DNA of 64,000 bases, taken from positions 85,990,748 to 86,054,747 of the forward strand of contig CM046447.1 in the NCBI GenBank assembly GCA_025506515.1. The letters run 5' to 3'. Origin of the DNA: Flaveria trinervia (lineage: Eukaryota; Streptophyta; Magnoliopsida; Asterales; Asteraceae). Shown here in pieces: positions 21,113 to 32,960 of the stretch; position 1 is the stretch's first letter, and every line of letters begins with the position of its first letter. A program made the position numbers and the translations under genes. Below the pieces are notes generated by a model. The model saw only the letters and a list, made by a program, of their open reading frames with translations. It made no database searches and was not told the origin of the DNA.

Positions 21113-24100
21113 GTTCCCCTTTACACCTTTAATTTTATAACAAAACTAGTGGTTTTTCACCCGCTCTTCGCTACAGGTTTCGTCCAATATCGATACAGGC
21201 TGATGAGAACATCAGTTAGCTCACTTAAAGTCTTAAAAATGGTTGTTCATTGTAGTTGCATACAATATATTTACCTCGTCGGAAATTGAACATAGGTTGT
21301 TTATTACATCGTCATCGCCTACCTATCTGACAACGTGTACGTGCGTTAAGCAGTTCACCATTCTATTGTTTATTCAATTCAATAATCAAGAGTTCAAAGG
21401 TGTTACAAAGAATATAAGGGTACGGACATATAGGAATAGGTTGTATATAAAACCGCAAAACACACACGTGCCTTAAGTAGTTGCACACAATGTAGGCGAT
21501 GCAATAAGTTGTTTACCTCGCTGTAAAAACGAACACAACTATTTTTTTCATCGCCATCGCTCGTAAACACCTAAGGTTTACCTCTAAACACACAACAACA
21601 ATGTTAATTTCAGAATGAAATGAACAGTGTATACACATCATGGAGCCAACAACCAACAAATATAATTTGCACCACAAATACTTTAGGGACTCCAAGTCGA
21701 TAACATGCATAGGATTTCAGGCGAGCCTAGGCTCATCATCATTGACAACTACCCAATCTGAAGAATTTAGAACAAAGAATCAGTTATATAAACTCTAGAT
21801 CTGCGAAATTTTTAGGGTCTTAGATGAGCGCAAGCTTATCATCATCTACAATAACAATTTACATGGTAAATGAACCCGAGATTTATAGCTAAAAATTAGA
21901 TCACTAATGCAAGCATAATAAAAAACCCTAAAAAAGAACCAAACTAAAATCGAGGTTATAAAATCCAAAGACATCATCACCATAGTAACTCGGTAGATGG
22001 CCGGCACAAAATCCACCATAGGCCATCATTGTTATGATCACCACCCACCACCATTATGATCACCTTCACCATCGTCAACATTAATAACAACAGTGGCGGA
22101 CACCCATGGTTTCTCTAAAAACCCATGCAAAGAAAACATGGGGCATTCAAACATACGCACGCAAGGACCAAACATTGAACATCACAAAAGATCCGTGTGG
22201 AATACCCAAAAGCCAAAGAACCTCCTATTCCTATCCTTGCTCTTTTAGTAGTATGTAATTATGATGATTTTAATGACCGAAGGCCTCAAGTCGTGTCATG
22301 GTGGCATGGGTCACCTTTGATCATTGAGCTAGTTGTTGTGTTTCTCAAGAAAGGAAACGCTCTTTCAGATTTAAAAATATATGTATTTAAATCGTCAATC
22401 GGATAAGAGAAAAAGATAATTAAGAGAATGAGTGTTTTTTCTATGAATATTATGTCACTACATAAAACGTTTTAGAAATCAAACCAAATTGGTCTTTTAT
22501 AGAGGGGTTGAATTGGTACAATGAACCATTACAACTCTTCATGAAAAATCATGAAATTTGACGCTTATAACTGCCATAACTTTCTGCCGCTAGTAATTGC
22601 ATGAGTAGAAACATCATCAATAGTAACTAAAGATTTGTCCATCACAACAAGTTGTTGATCATATTTACTACTGATTAGTTATACTATTGACTAAACAAGT
22701 TGCTACCTACTACTCTTTAGTTGATACTAACTATTAGTTAATACTGAAACCATAGTTACTATCGACGATCATTTTTGCTATCAATGTTCAATTACTACCA
22801 AAGATCATTTTTATGTCACTTTTTATCAATCAAGTGATTCTGCTTGACGCATCTTAAATATATTAAATAAAATTTCATCATGTAGACCTGATGTCTAGGA
22901 GAGGTCACCTCTTTAAACTATTGAGTTAAGATTACACCAAAGTAGTTTTGATAAGAGTGTATTTTATACCTCATAACTTGTATGTACGCATATTCTAATT
23001 TCCCATATGATATTGTATTGGTGACACCAAAATAACTAGCAATTGTAACCTCCAAGGTAGTAAAGGTTGGGTTAGGATGATTTGCTATGTGATAATGATG
23101 AAGACCGATTCGAGGTTATCAACCTTTCAATGATTATCTGTTAAAGGGCTATGATTCGAAAAAAAACAATAGAGAAAAAACACGATATGATTGAATATTT
23201 TCTGCTTGATTCCTACTCAAAAACGGACACCAAATAAATATGCAAACTAGTATGACTAGGATAACATGGGCAAGTAAAAAAAACATGCAAACAAAGAATA
23301 GAAACAAAAAATGATGACTAACTTAAACATGGGATTGTGCACTATTTGATAACTGAAAATACAAAATGAAAAGTAGGAATGAAACCGACATGGACGTATC
23401 AGTTCGTTACCACTAGCTTAGACGAGTTGGGTTGTTATAGTTAAATAGTGTACTTACAAATCATTACAAATGATTGTGAGTTTATATAATATAAAATGCA
23501 TGTGACTTTGAGTTCATATAATATAAAATGGATATGTGCTTTTTTTTTAAAAAAAAACAGAGTAAGTGTATAATAACAAATTTATGCCCTTTTGTAAAAA
23601 GAAAAAAAGAAAGGTCAGCGTAGTTGTCTTGATAATTTATTTTTCACTTTTCAACAAGAGGGTCGTGTTTTTAATCTATTTTTTTTAAAAGATTAGTATT
23701 AATTTATTGTTAGAAAATAACAAAACAAACATTGATAACAACGTTTACTAAGAAATCATGTTAAAATGGTCAAAGCTATTGATGTATAAAATTAAATTTG
23801 AACTAACGAATATTTGAATGTAATTATCAATCAAACTCAGTTGCACAGTTATAACTCTATATAATTGACTAATTTTATTAGTGAAAAAATGAAAAAGGAT
23901 GCTCAGTTTTGAATGTAACTAAAAAATTATGAAATTTAAATCGACATGATTTCAAATAATTATAAAAAACTAAAATTAAAACCGTATGTTTTTTTTTACT
24001 TGGCTATGTCACTTTTATTATTGAATTATCAATAGAATATGTTAAAATACAATATAATAATTTTAAAAAGTGTAAGAAACAATCTCAATTATAAATTTTT

Positions 24101-25833
24101 TAATCAATTCTTAATGATAAAATAACGAAAGATTTAAAATGTAAAACATAATTATTAATACATATAACAAATGATGAAATACATTTGGCACAACTAATTG
24201 ATATTTGATACAATAACATGATGTATTAACACAAAAATCTTACACATATAACACAATAGCCAGAATGTATCTCGTTTAAAACAATAAAATAACACATGTG
24301 AGGCCTAAAATCTATATTAAATATTCTAGATTAAATATTATCTATGCTATAGTATCATTATCTTTAAACGTACTAAACTTTACTATGTATTTTAAGTATA
24401 TTAATTTATTGGAAGTGTACTTCTTCATATACAAGTTGAATCTTCCTGTTAAATTTACTATCCGCTTAAATTTAAGTTCTTGAATGTTTATCACTTCATT
24501 ACAGTTTATACGTTAACATAGTAGTTTAATTTATTACAAGATTATAATTAAAAGGATTTTCAAAAATCTATATAGTGTTTCTTAAACAAGCTTTTAATTA
24601 AGAATAAATGCATGTAAAATTGTATTTTTATGGATTACAATATTGTAATGTCTTTCCATCGATTATTGTTCTTTCCCAATTAAATTGAGTTGTGCTTTTC
24701 TTTTCTGTGTACACGACATATTTTTAGGGCCATCCAACTACTAGTACTTTCAAGAGATATCAGAGTTCATTCATACACCAAAAAACAAATGATAGAAGGA
24801 TTAAATGTGTTGTAATTTGGATAGTTATTACTGAAAATATGTTTTAACTAAAATTATTTGTTAAAATGTTATAGATTCAGAAGTAGATTTGTGAAGTGTA
24901 CGAGCTCTTTGCATTAGGAAATTATAGAAAATTAAATATGTATGGGTAAAATTATGTTTTAAGAAACAAATGACTACCTATGAAAATTTTCATCTAACAA
25001 ACAGTACAGTCCCAAACAACGTACATACCTACATGTCAAATTAATGATACAATTTGAATATTAATAATCAGCACATTCAATATATTATCCTGTCAGTTAG
25101 TCCAAATAATACACCATTATATTAACTTCATTTAGTTTCAACATTCAAGTCAATATTTCCAAATGTCAATACCTTTCTCTTTTCTGATAATATATATTTG
25201 CAGCTGTTAAAAAGTAGAAAAAAAGAGAGGTCATAGACACCAATTATTAGTTATAGTTTTGTTGATAATTAATTTGTTGATAATTAATTGTACCGGTAAA
25301 ATATATCACCTCTGTATAAATGTTTGAGAGTTTAAATATTATAATGTATAAGTTAGTGGTTAATAATAATATATTGAGTTGTTTTGACAACGGTTTTAAA
25401 TTGGTTTAAAACATTTATCATTAAATTATATTAATTAAGTTTATTTTTTATTAATTACGATAACCGGCCAATACATGCTTATATAGAATAATATTATGAA
25501 TATACATGGTACAATATTACTTTTTATATTTTAGAAAGCGTTTAAGAACAAATTATTTTTAGTAGGGTTGCAACCGTTTCATCATACTTTCGGCACATCG
25601 ACATGATTCATTTTTTTCCTTTTTATCCGAATGATGTGTGCATAGAAGACACATCATAGCAATTCCCTTCTATTTGCAACCAATGCTTTGAGAACTGAAT
25701 TGATTATATTGATGTTGTACAGGTAAGATATGTGAACTTTTGAATCGAACTCAAAAACCAAATGATATTATAGTTGATGTTTTAAGAATACAATGTTAAA
25801 TGAATTAAAATACTATATTGTTATAAAGAATGT
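21113..25833 (+). other. AT-rich intergenic region
   Basis: About 4.7 kb without a convincing gene. ORFs here are below 80 codons and have no recognisable motif. Around 22000-22080 there is a short ATCACC/CCACC-rich stretch. Confidence 0.5.
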
Positions 25834-26193
25834 CAGAGGTGTTCAATATTCAAATTTGGTTCATAAAACTCTAAAATTCGATTCGAAACTTGACAACTCG
25901 AAATTCAATTCGAATTTCAAATTTGAATTCGATCCGACTCGAAGTTTTTTTATCAAATTCAAATAGAATTTCGAATTCATTATTTGCAAACTAAAACTAA
26001 ATAATTTTTTTAGTGAATTCGAATTCAACAATGAAATTCAAATCTAATTCGAGCTTGATTATGAATTCGAACTCAAATACGGATCGATCCTTCGAATCTA
26101 ATTCGAGTTCTAATAAGTTTTAATAAAATAAAATTCAAATAACTCAATTTAATTAGTTTAAGAATTCCAAATTTGATACGATAAACACCACTA
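25834..26193. mobile_element. hAT-like MITE, 360 bp
   Basis: The ends are inverted: CAGAGGTGTT...CAAATTTGG at the left and, on the other strand, TAGTGGTGTT...CAAATTTGG at the right. Flanking 8-mers AAGAATGT (25826-25833) and AAGAATAT (26194-26201) match at 7 of 8. An 8-bp target duplication and YA-R-G-type ends fit the hAT superfamily. The interior is AT-rich with many GAATTC and TTCGAATT segments in both orientations and encodes nothing. Confidence 0.75.
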
Positions 26194-26201
26194 AAGAATA
26201 T

Positions 26202-27115
26202 CATGATGGTAAACATTACATGAAGGATAGATAAGTTGCTCTGCAGAAACATTTCGCTCCAATAACCTCTTCTTTTTTTCCTTTCCTATTCCAATAATAA
26301 TATAGAATAATAATGAAAGGTGTTAATTATTCTTTAACATCTAATGATAAGTAAAGTATACTTGAGATAGCGCAAACAACCATATAGTGTCTGCAAACAA
26401 GAAACAAACAGGAAGCAATAACACTAACCCACATGTAATCCAAGTACTTATACACTTGTTTTAAACGATTTATACGCGTAGACATCACCGAAGCAATGTT
26501 GATTCCACGTCAAACAAAAGTATATGACTAGATAAGACGCCAACTGAAAACTAACAAAGATCTACACACTCCTTAAAAAGTCTATAACCCTAATACGACG
26601 TATTCAATAACTCTTTTAACTGATTATGTCCTTAGAGAGATATAAATCTAGAAAATCTTGTCTAACACGCTCATCCAATACCAATTTGGGTCAAGATCTT
26701 CTTTACCTTTCCACATTTAGGGTTTTTATGGTTTTCGCTGGAGCTTTCGTCTATATTTACTTTACATACCCAAAACTGTTTTATTCTCATACTTCTCTCA
26801 AAAACACTATATTTCTTATTAGGTGAATCCATTTATGCCCCCATACATCTGCCTATGCATCGTCACCTTCACTACCTCCAGCCCTAGCGTTTGTCTTCTT
26901 AATGGTCCAATAACAAGTTCAATATAACATAATCAACCAAACCACAACCCTACAACTTTCCCTTTTAATGGTGTTATGAACCTCTTCTCGCTCAACACTC
27001 TTGTAATGCTCTCTAGTGCACAAGCCAGCTAGAACATATAGGTTTATACTAGTGTCCATCTAATAACTCTTAAAAAGTGATCCTAAATATGTGAACTTGG
27101 TAGTGTATGGGATCA
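26202..27115 (+). other. Intergenic, no feature seen
   Basis: AT-rich sequence. The 66-codon ORF at 26626 has no recognisable motif. Confidence 0.45.
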
Positions 27116-27936
27116 TGGTGTGTTGATAATTTCTATGAGTTTTAGATAATTAAACTATGTTTTAAGTTAATTTGATATATAACACAATCCCTTTGTTACG
27201 TGATTGGTTTGCAGGATACTGGAGATTAATGACATATTCCGTAAGCTTATTTAGGTATTAGAGTACTTATGGATGTAAAAAGGACAAAAGAGAATCAAAA
27301 CAATAACGTTGCCAGGAGGCCACAAGCTACTGCCTATAGGTGTAACTTACATCCTATGGTGAAGGTCGTTTATAGAGGCCGTAAGCCAGAGGCTTCGAGC
27401 GTCTACATTCAAGGAGGCTATCATTTATAGGGGTAGTAGGTTACACTATGTTAGACTTTTTATGAGTTAAATTCACTATTCAAGACCTTATTTAAGGCCT
27501 AACATTAGGGTGTCTAAAATACACTTAATATAGCCTTAAGAACGTAGTTTTGGACAATTTCAACAATCAAAACCTTCTCTAATTCATATGCTCGAATTGA
27601 AGATAGAGGGGAATACGATAAAGATGCAAGGCTAAACCGTTCATGATCATCTCAAGGTGAATGGTTTGTCTTTTAATTATGCCCACTTATGTTTTTACTA
27701 TTCAAAACGTGAACCTTAGTTGTTTAATAATTTTATCTTTGGTTAGGAGTTTTGATTCATTTTTTATTTAATGTAATTTCTAGTTAATTTGATTGTTACC
27801 CATCCAGTAATCAATTTTGCATCCACAGGCTTCTCTTGGGATCGACACCCTAGTTACCCTAATTAGTTAAGGTATTCAGGAACACACAATTACTCTTCTT
27901 ATTTCATCAGGTCTCCAGCACTAATCAGTTCACCAG
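27116..27936 (+). repeat. Unclassified dispersed repeat, copy 1
   Basis: Shares ordered blocks with the inverted copy at 59799-60925: TTGATAATT near the start, GATGCAAGGCTAAAC (about 27625), CTTATGTTTTTAC, GGGATCGACAC, TACCCTAATTAGTTAAGGTA (about 27853), CTTATTTCATCAGGTCT and a final CACCAG. No ORF. The layout suggests a non-autonomous element, perhaps LTR-derived; the class is not known. Confidence 0.55.
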
Positions 27937-28500
27937 GCTTTTGATATTGATTTGGGTGTAAAGTATAATTTTGAAAGAGAAAAAAACAAAATTAGTAGGT
28001 AACAATTTTTTTCCCGGGTGGACTGTTTGGTTAGCTACCGACAAATACAAAACATCGTCCTCCTAGCTTAATTGGTAACAATTTCATATGTGTGATTTAA
28101 ATCTATTACCTGTAAAAACAACTATCAGAGTATATGAAAGTATTTAATTTAGATTTCCAAAACTATAAAATAAAAATCTTTACAAATTAGTAGGTAAGAA
28201 ATACTTTCGCATGTTAGAGGTCTAATACTAACTATGTCACTTGCTTAATTGTTACTCTTTACAAAATATGTTCTCTATATCTTTTTATACATACATATAG
28301 ATACATGAAGAGAGATATAGACAATATGATGTTTCAATAACATAAATGAGTATTTGTATAACCTAATTCTTTGTTTAGTTTGAATTGTCTCCCTAGTATT
28401 CTAAAACGGGTTAGTTAGAAATAAAAATTGTCTTTTAAGGTGAAAACAAGAATTTTATTCTTTAAAAGTTAAAAAGGAGAGTAATAAGTAAATTGAGGAG
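27937..28500 (+). other. Intergenic, AT-rich
   Basis: No gene seen. A short tract near 28056-28110 (CCTAGCTTAATTGGTAAC then ATTTAAATC) faintly resembles tRNA A and B boxes but is too degenerate to call. Confidence 0.4.
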
Positions 28501-28509
28501 TGGATCATG

Positions 28510-29105
28510 GATGGATCTTTAGCATTAAAGGTCTGTTTGTTATGTAGTAATGGAGTGGACGACGAAATTAAACGAACAATGAAAAGAAATGAAACATTCC
28601 ATTTCATTCCGTTTTATTGTCTTGTTTTATTACCTCATAAAACTAAAATAAATCATTACTTGTGTTGTTTGGTAGGTAAAATAATAAAAAAATGAAATAC
28701 AATGGTTGTGATGTTGGTGATTGGTGGTGCCAAGACGGTGGTGCTGATGGTTGGTGGTAGTGTTTGGTAAGCGATACTAGTGGTTGTGGTGGTGTTGGTG
28801 GTTGGCAGAGACAATGGTGGAAGGCGACGATGACAGTAGTGGTGTTGAGGATTGGTGGTAGTGGCGGTTCTATTGATAATGAAAGGTGAAAAATGTATTA
28901 GAGTGAAAGGTGAAAAATGTATTAGAATGAAAAAAACAAAGGTGAATGAATGATTTTGAGATGTTTAGAAAGAATGAAATTCCTTGCGTAATCAGCGATT
29001 CAGTTCTATTGATAAACAAAACACGTATTTATTCATTCTCTAGTAATAATCCATTTTATTTCATTTATCATTCCAACATAACAGCTAACTCTATTTCAAT
29101 CATAA
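28510..29105. mobile_element. GGT/CCA-rich non-autonomous element, copy 1
   Basis: The imperfect inverted ends (GTTATGTAGTAATGG at the left; on the other strand GTTATGTTGGAATGATAAATG at the right) are followed inward by AAATGAAA-rich arms. They enclose a core of TGGTGGT-type triplets (28700-28870). Copies with the core in the opposite orientation occur at about 38980-40170 and 56350-56985. It is non-coding: the core's ORFs are low-complexity. The limits are approximate. Confidence 0.5.
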
Positions 29106-29624
29106 GATAATTCAAATTAACAATTGTTAAGACAAACTATCAATTTAAATAATGTTAAAACAGTAAAGCAACTTTATATATTTTTTTATAATTTCAAAAT
29201 ATTTACATTACTTAATATAAAAAAGAAATCCCATCTCCAAATGTGATAGCCACATCACTCACAAAACAACAAAAAAATCCCATCTTATGGCCAGCTATCT
29301 TCCAATAAGGTGAAATTTTTTTATATAAAAATTCAACAAATTTTCAAATAATCTTACTAGTTGATTTGTAAAATTAAAATTAAGCAATAGCAACAAATTA
29401 TGACTTATTTCTAAAATTCAATATCAGATGATTAATATCACATTCTAGAATCATCAACTTATTTATTTGGTTTACCAGCAATTATCAGTTAAAAGATTAA
29501 CATTAATCAAGTTTTTGTCGCTTGGCATAAAGATAAAATGTATAAAGCGTTACAAGAATTTGCGTGAGCTAAAATTAAAAAAAAAAACTAAAATAATGAC
29601 TACTTTAATTCAGAAAACAACGAG

Positions 29625-29631
29625 TATAAAA
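29625..29631 (+). promoter_or_regulatory. TATA box of the BAM-like gene
   Basis: TATAAAA lies 192 bases upstream of the start codon. Transcription would be expected to begin around 29655-29665, giving a 5' UTR of about 160 bases that includes the CA/CT microsatellite. Confidence 0.6.
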
Positions 29632-29662
29632 CTATTTTCATCCATATCACACCAAACACCTT

Positions 29663-29711
29663 TCACACACACACACAACACACACACACACACACCTCAC
29701 TCTCTCTCTCT
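29663..29711 (+). repeat. CA/CT microsatellite in the 5' UTR
   Basis: A near-pure (CA)n tract runs into (CT)n. It lies between the TATA box and the start codon, so length changes would alter the leader. Confidence 0.85.
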
Positions 29712-29822
29712 ACTCCATTCCTACTTCACCCACCCTCTTCTTCATCTTCTTCTTCGTCACTTTCTCTCTCTACTGTAACTGTGTGAGAGAGAAACTGTAA
29801 CACACACAGTGGTCGCCGGAAA

Positions 29823-32800
29823 ATGACGTGTCTCCACCTTCTCCTCTTCCTGCTGCACCTCACGGCGACCTCCGTCGCCGGAAAACTCGGCCGGTTGCCG
29901 GAGTACAAAGCCCTACTCTCCGTCAAATCCAAAATCTCCGGCGACCCTCAGTCGTCTCTTTCGTCATGGAACATTTCCACCTCTCACTGCACTTGGTACG
30001 GCGTCACCTGCGACTCCAGACGGCACGTTGTGGATCTTGATATCTCCGGCCTCAATCTCACCGGTACTCTCTCTTCCGACATTGGTCACCTTCGCAATAT
30101 CGTTAATCTCACCGTCGCTGTCAACAACTTCGCCGGTCGGATTCCGCCGGAGATCTCCTACATTTCCGGTATTAGAGTTCTCAATCTGTCGAATAATATC
30201 TTCAACGAGACCTTTCCGCCGGAGCTTTCGAGTTTGAAGTCTCTGCAGGTGCTTGACCTTTATAACAATAACATGACCGGCGACCTTCCGCTGGCCGTCG
30301 CTGAAATGACCAGTCTCCGCCACCTGCATCTCGGAGGAAACTACTTCTCCGGCGTCATTCCGCCGGAGTACGGCCGGCTTCCGGTTCTCGAATACCTTGC
30401 CGTCTCCGGCAACGAGCTCACCGGACCTATTCCGCCGGAGATCGGAAACATAACGAGTCTTCAACAGCTGTACCTCGGCTATTACAACGGTTACACCGGC
30501 GGAATTCCACCGGAAATCGGTAATTTGTCGAATTTAATCAGATTCGACGCCGCTAACTGCGGTCTCTCCGGCGAAGTTCCGCCGGAGATCGGAAAGCTGC
30601 AAAACCTGGACACGTTGTTCCTACAAGTGAACGGACTCACCGGATCTCTGACTAAGGAGCTCGGAAGCTTGAAGAGTTTGAAATCAATGGACCTTTCGAA
30701 CAACATCTTCACCGGAGAGATACCGGAATCGTTCAGAAACCTCAACAACCTCACTTTGTTGAATCTGTTCCGTAACAAACTTCACGGATCGATACCGGAT
30801 TTCATCGGTGAACTACCGCAGTTAGAGGTGTTGCAGCTGTGGGAGAACAACTTCACCGGCAGCATTCCTCAAGCTCTCGGCAAAAACGGAAACCTACAGA
30901 TCCTTGATCTGTCTTCCAACAAGTTAACAGGTTCACTTCCCCCAAATCTCTGCACCGGTAACAAACTCGAAACCATAATCACTTTAGGCAACTTCTTGTT
31001 CGGTCCGATTCCGGAGTCTCTAGGTGAATGCCAATCGCTGAATCGAATCCGAATGGGGGAGAATTTCCTCAACGGTTCGATTCCGAAGGGGCTCTTCAGT
31101 TTACCTCATCTTTCACAGGTTGAGCTGCAGAACAACTTCCTCTCCGGTGAACTTCCGGTGACTGATTCGGTTTCACCGAACCTCGGTCAGCTCAGTTTGT
31201 CCAATAATCGGTTAACCGGTCCGTTGCCTGCTAGCATTAGCAAATTCTCCGGTGTGCAGAAGCTTTTGCTTGATGGTAACATGTTTTCCGGCAGCATTCC
31301 TGCTGAAATTGGGAAACTTCAGCAGCTGTCGAAGATTGATTTCAGTCACAACAATTTGTCCGGTGAAATCGCACCGGAGATCAGTCAATGTAAGCTGTTG
31401 ACGTATGTTGATCTTAGCCGGAACCAACTTTCCGGTGAGATCCCTAATGAGATTAAAGACATGCACATTCTGAATTACTTGAATCTTTCTCGTAATGCAC
31501 TGGTAGGCAGCATTCCAACATCGATAGCATCAATGCAAAGCTTAACTTCTGTTGATTTTTCGTACAATAGACTTTCGGGTTTGGTCCCTGGTACTGGTCA
31601 GTTCAGTTACTTCAATTACACTTCGTTTTTGGGGAATTCGGATCTTTGTGGACCTTATTTAGGACCTTGTAAAGAAGGGGTTGCAGACGGTGCTCATCAA
31701 CCGCATTCGAAGGGACTCTCTGCTTCTGTGAAGCTTCTGCTTGTTATTGGTCTTCTTCTTTGCTCCATTGCATTTGCTGTTGCAGCAATCGTGAAAGCAC
31801 GGTCCATAAAGAAAGCAAGCAAAGCTCGAGCGTGGAAGCTCACTGCTTTCCAGCGATTAGACTTCACTTGTGATGATGTTCTTGATAGTTTAAAAGAAGA
31901 CAACATAATCGGAAAAGGTGGAGCTGGGATTGTGTACAAAGGTGTAATGCCAAACAACGAGATAGTGGCGGTCAAACGACTTCCAGCAATGAGCCGTGGG
32001 TCGTCACATGACCATGGGTTCAGTGCTGAGATTCAGACTTTAGGGAGGATTAGACACAGACATATTGTGAGATTACTAGGGTTTTGTTCAAACCATGAGA
32101 CCAATTTACTGGTTTATGAGTATATGCCTAATGGGAGCTTAGGAGAAATGCTTCATGGAAAGAAAGGAGGTCATTTGCATTGGGATACAAGGTATAAGAT
32201 TGCTGTTGAAGCTGCAAAGGGACTTTGTTATCTGCATCATGATTGCTCGCCGTTGATTCTTCATCGTGATGTGAAGTCAAACAACATACTTTTGGATTTT
32301 GATTTCGAAGCCCATGTTGCTGATTTCGGGCTTGCTAAGTTCTTGCAGGACTCAGGCACCTCAGAATGCATGTCTGCTATTGCTGGTTCTTATGGATACA
32401 TAGCCCCAGGTACATTATCAATCATCGATCTCACACTGTTTTGTTTCACAGATTGTTGGTTTAACCAAAGGTTAATGTGTGTTTATTATGTATGCAGAAT
32501 ATGCTTATACACTCAAGGTTGATGAAAAGAGTGATGTATACAGTTTTGGTGTGGTTCTGTTGGAGCTAGTAACAGGGAGGAAACCAGTAGGGGAATTTGG
32601 GGATGGGGTGGATATTGTGCAATGGTTAGAAAGATGACAGATGGAAACAAGGAAGGTGTTGTTCACATCCTGGATCCTAGGTTGTCATCGGTTCCAATCC
32701 ACGAGGTAATGCACTTGTTCTACGTAGGAATGTTGTGTGTCGAAGAACAGGCGGTCGAACGCCCTACCATGAGAGAAGTTGTTCAAATGTTAACAGAGCT

Positions 32801-32960
32801 TCCAAAGCCTCCAAATTCCAAGTTAGCAGATGGAGATTCCACCGTTGCCACCACCACCACCATTGATAGTCCTTTGCCATCGCCCCCCATGGACTCTCCA
32901 ACAATGGCTGGCGAAGAGGGTCGCGAACAAAACCAGCCACATGATCTTCTAAGCATCTGA
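29823..32960 (+). CDS. BAM1-like: BAM1/BAM2-like LRR receptor kinase (subfamily XI), frameshifted in exon 2
   Basis: A plasma-membrane receptor kinase. BAM1 and BAM2 bind CLE peptides and act in meristem, anther and vascular development. Residues 1-20 form a signal peptide. An LRR N-cap follows (SSWN...CTWYGVTC), then about 20 leucine-rich repeats to about residue 600 and a membrane segment at about 638-657. The kinase has glycine loop GKGGAG (697-702), Lys718, HRD Asp816 (RD class) and DFG 834-836. Exon 1 is 29823-32409. The intron splits the APE motif and exon 2 starts at 32498. In exon 2 the frame meets TGA at 32635 because one base appears missing at about 32623-32626, after DIVQW. The other frame then reads VRKMTDGN to the stop at 32958. 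Without the shift the protein would be about 1016 residues, near the family's usual 1000; as given it is 908. Confidence 0.93.
32410..32497 (+). other. Intron of the BAM-like gene
   Basis: 88 bp, GTACAT...TATGCAG. Splicing joins GCCCCAG to AATATGCT, restoring APEYAY in the kinase activation segment. Without splicing the frame adds about 37 unrelated residues and stops at 32522. Confidence 0.93.

Noticed and set aside
28056..28110. tRNA-like A box TAGCTTAATTGGTAAC
   Set aside because: The B box is too degenerate and no SINE body is recognisable.
29964..30464. 166-codon minus-strand ORF opposite the LRR region
   Set aside because: It is a shadow of the LRR coding strand, whose repeated codons keep the opposite strand open.
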